DNA from: Acidimicrobiia bacterium
Lineage (GTDB): Bacteria > Actinomycetota > Acidimicrobiia > Spongiisociales > UBA5794
Direction: 5' to 3'
NCBI GenBank assembly: GCA_013695075.1
Contig: JACDBE010000014.1
Coordinates: 1 to 6,310, forward strand
Length of the DNA stretch: 6,310 nt
The notes beneath the pieces are model-generated. The model was not told where the DNA came from. It saw nothing but the letters and a program-made list of their open reading frames with translations, and did not search any database. The position numbers and the translations under genes were made by a program. Each line of letters begins with the position of its first letter. Position 1 is the first letter of the stretch. Below, piece after piece: positions 5,812 through 6,310 of the stretch.

Positions 5812-6310
5812 TCAACGATACGTCCAGTCGGGTTGCTTTCGTTGCTGGTTGGCGTCGTAAACGGCGACCCCGTCGGTGAGGTCGACGAGCTTGGGCAGCG
5901 TGTACTCCGTGCGCTCGGATGGGCACCACCCGTCGAGGTGGGCGGCGAAGTCGGCCGGGAAGCTGCGCAGCAGGCTCGATACCAGGTTGCGCTCCTGGAC
6001 CGGGAGGTAGCAGCGATTGCCGTCGGCTACCACCCGGAGCTGCTCCTCGATGAGATCGAGGTCGTGATCCGTGCCGTCGCCGTCTCGGATCCGGCTGAGG
6101 GCGCCGGTGATGTTGCCGGTGCCCAGCTTGCACGGCAGGCACTGCCCGCACGACTCCACGTACAGGAACCGAGACAGCACCGCACTCACCTCGACCATGC
6201 AGGCGGTGTCGTCGTAGACCATGAACCCGGCCGCCCCCAATCCGGAGCCGATCTGCTCGAAGTCCTCATAGGTGAGCGGGATGTTGATGTCGGCGGCGCT
6301 GAGGGCAGCG
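5812..6310 (-). CDS. NuoF-like NADH-binding flavoprotein/iron-sulfur subunit, C-terminal part (partial)
   Basis: About 165 C-terminal residues are visible and the frame stays open to the window edge, so the start lies outside. The fragment begins in the strand after the SLBB region (INIPLTYEDFEQIGSGLGAAG, then MVYDDTACMV). It contains the 4Fe-4S motif ESCGQCLPCKLG, with Cys54, Cys57 and Cys60 and a fourth Cys100 in GNRCYLP; the spacing matches the N3 cluster site of complex I subunit NuoF. In this family the FMN- and NADH-binding domain lies upstream, and the cluster passes electrons from FMN. Lys replaces the usual Arg after the third Cys. The tail PKLVDLTDGVAVYDANQQRKQPDWTYR resembles tails I recall from actinobacterial NuoF-like proteins. 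The next gene is a sigma factor, not nuoG, so this may be a stand-alone, formate-dehydrogenase- or hydrogenase-type subunit rather than complex I itself. For that reason no symbol is given. Confidence 0.9.
   Translation of the reverse strand, partial: AALSAADINIPLTYEDFEQIGSGLGAAGFMVYDDTACMVEVSAVLSRFLYVESCGQCLPCKLGTGNITGALSRIRDGDGTDHDLDLIEEQLRVVADGNRCYLPVQERNLVSSLLRSFPADFAAHLDGWCPSERTEYTLPKLVDLTDGVAVYDANQQRKQPDWTYR

Noticed and set aside
5684..6151. Extension of the sigma reading frame upstream across the nuoF-like gene.
   Set aside because: The extra residues overlap a well-supported gene in another frame and are Arg/Pro-rich shadow sequence, not sigma domain.

Overview
The window looks like chromosome from a high-GC Gram-positive bacterium, most likely an actinobacterium and possibly an uncultured Acidimicrobiia-type lineage. 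This rests on strong G/C preference at third codon positions, frequent GTG/TTG start options, closely packed genes, and the style of the sigma factor and CHAT protein. The sequence alone does not fix the lineage. I saw no tRNA, rRNA, insertion sequence, CRISPR array or origin.

Layout. Bases 1-86 hold the last 27 codons of a plus-strand gene I cannot identify. Bases 87-221 are a gap between convergent genes, with a hairpin (169-211) and a possible 14-codon ORF preceded by a good ribosome binding site. All other genes are on the minus strand. From right to left they are: the C-terminal part of a NuoF-like flavoprotein/iron-sulfur subunit (5812-6310); an ECF-type sigma-70 factor (5054-5683); a 207-residue soluble protein with an anti-sigma-like N-terminus and a beta-rich C-terminus (4356-4979); a 944-residue TPR-CHAT protein with an intact His/Cys dyad (1514-4348); and a secreted subtilisin-family (S8) protease with prodomain and full catalytic triad (222-1487).

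How the genes may work together. The last four genes read as one transcription unit: gaps are 74, 7 and 26 bases, all on the same strand. They combine a transcription initiator, its probable regulator, a sensor/protease of the caspase-like CHAT class, and an exported protease. An inferred scheme is that the middle protein holds the sigma factor inactive and the CHAT protease (or partner binding through its TPR array) releases it, with the S8 protease as an exported output. This recalls the type III-E CRISPR arrangement, where a TPR-CHAT protease cleaves a protein that restrains a sigma factor, but there is no CRISPR component here and the link is an analogy only. The nuoF-like gene is separated from the sigma gene by about 128 bases containing a 9-bp direct repeat with 10-bp period and a short dyad, so the sigma unit may have its own promoter.
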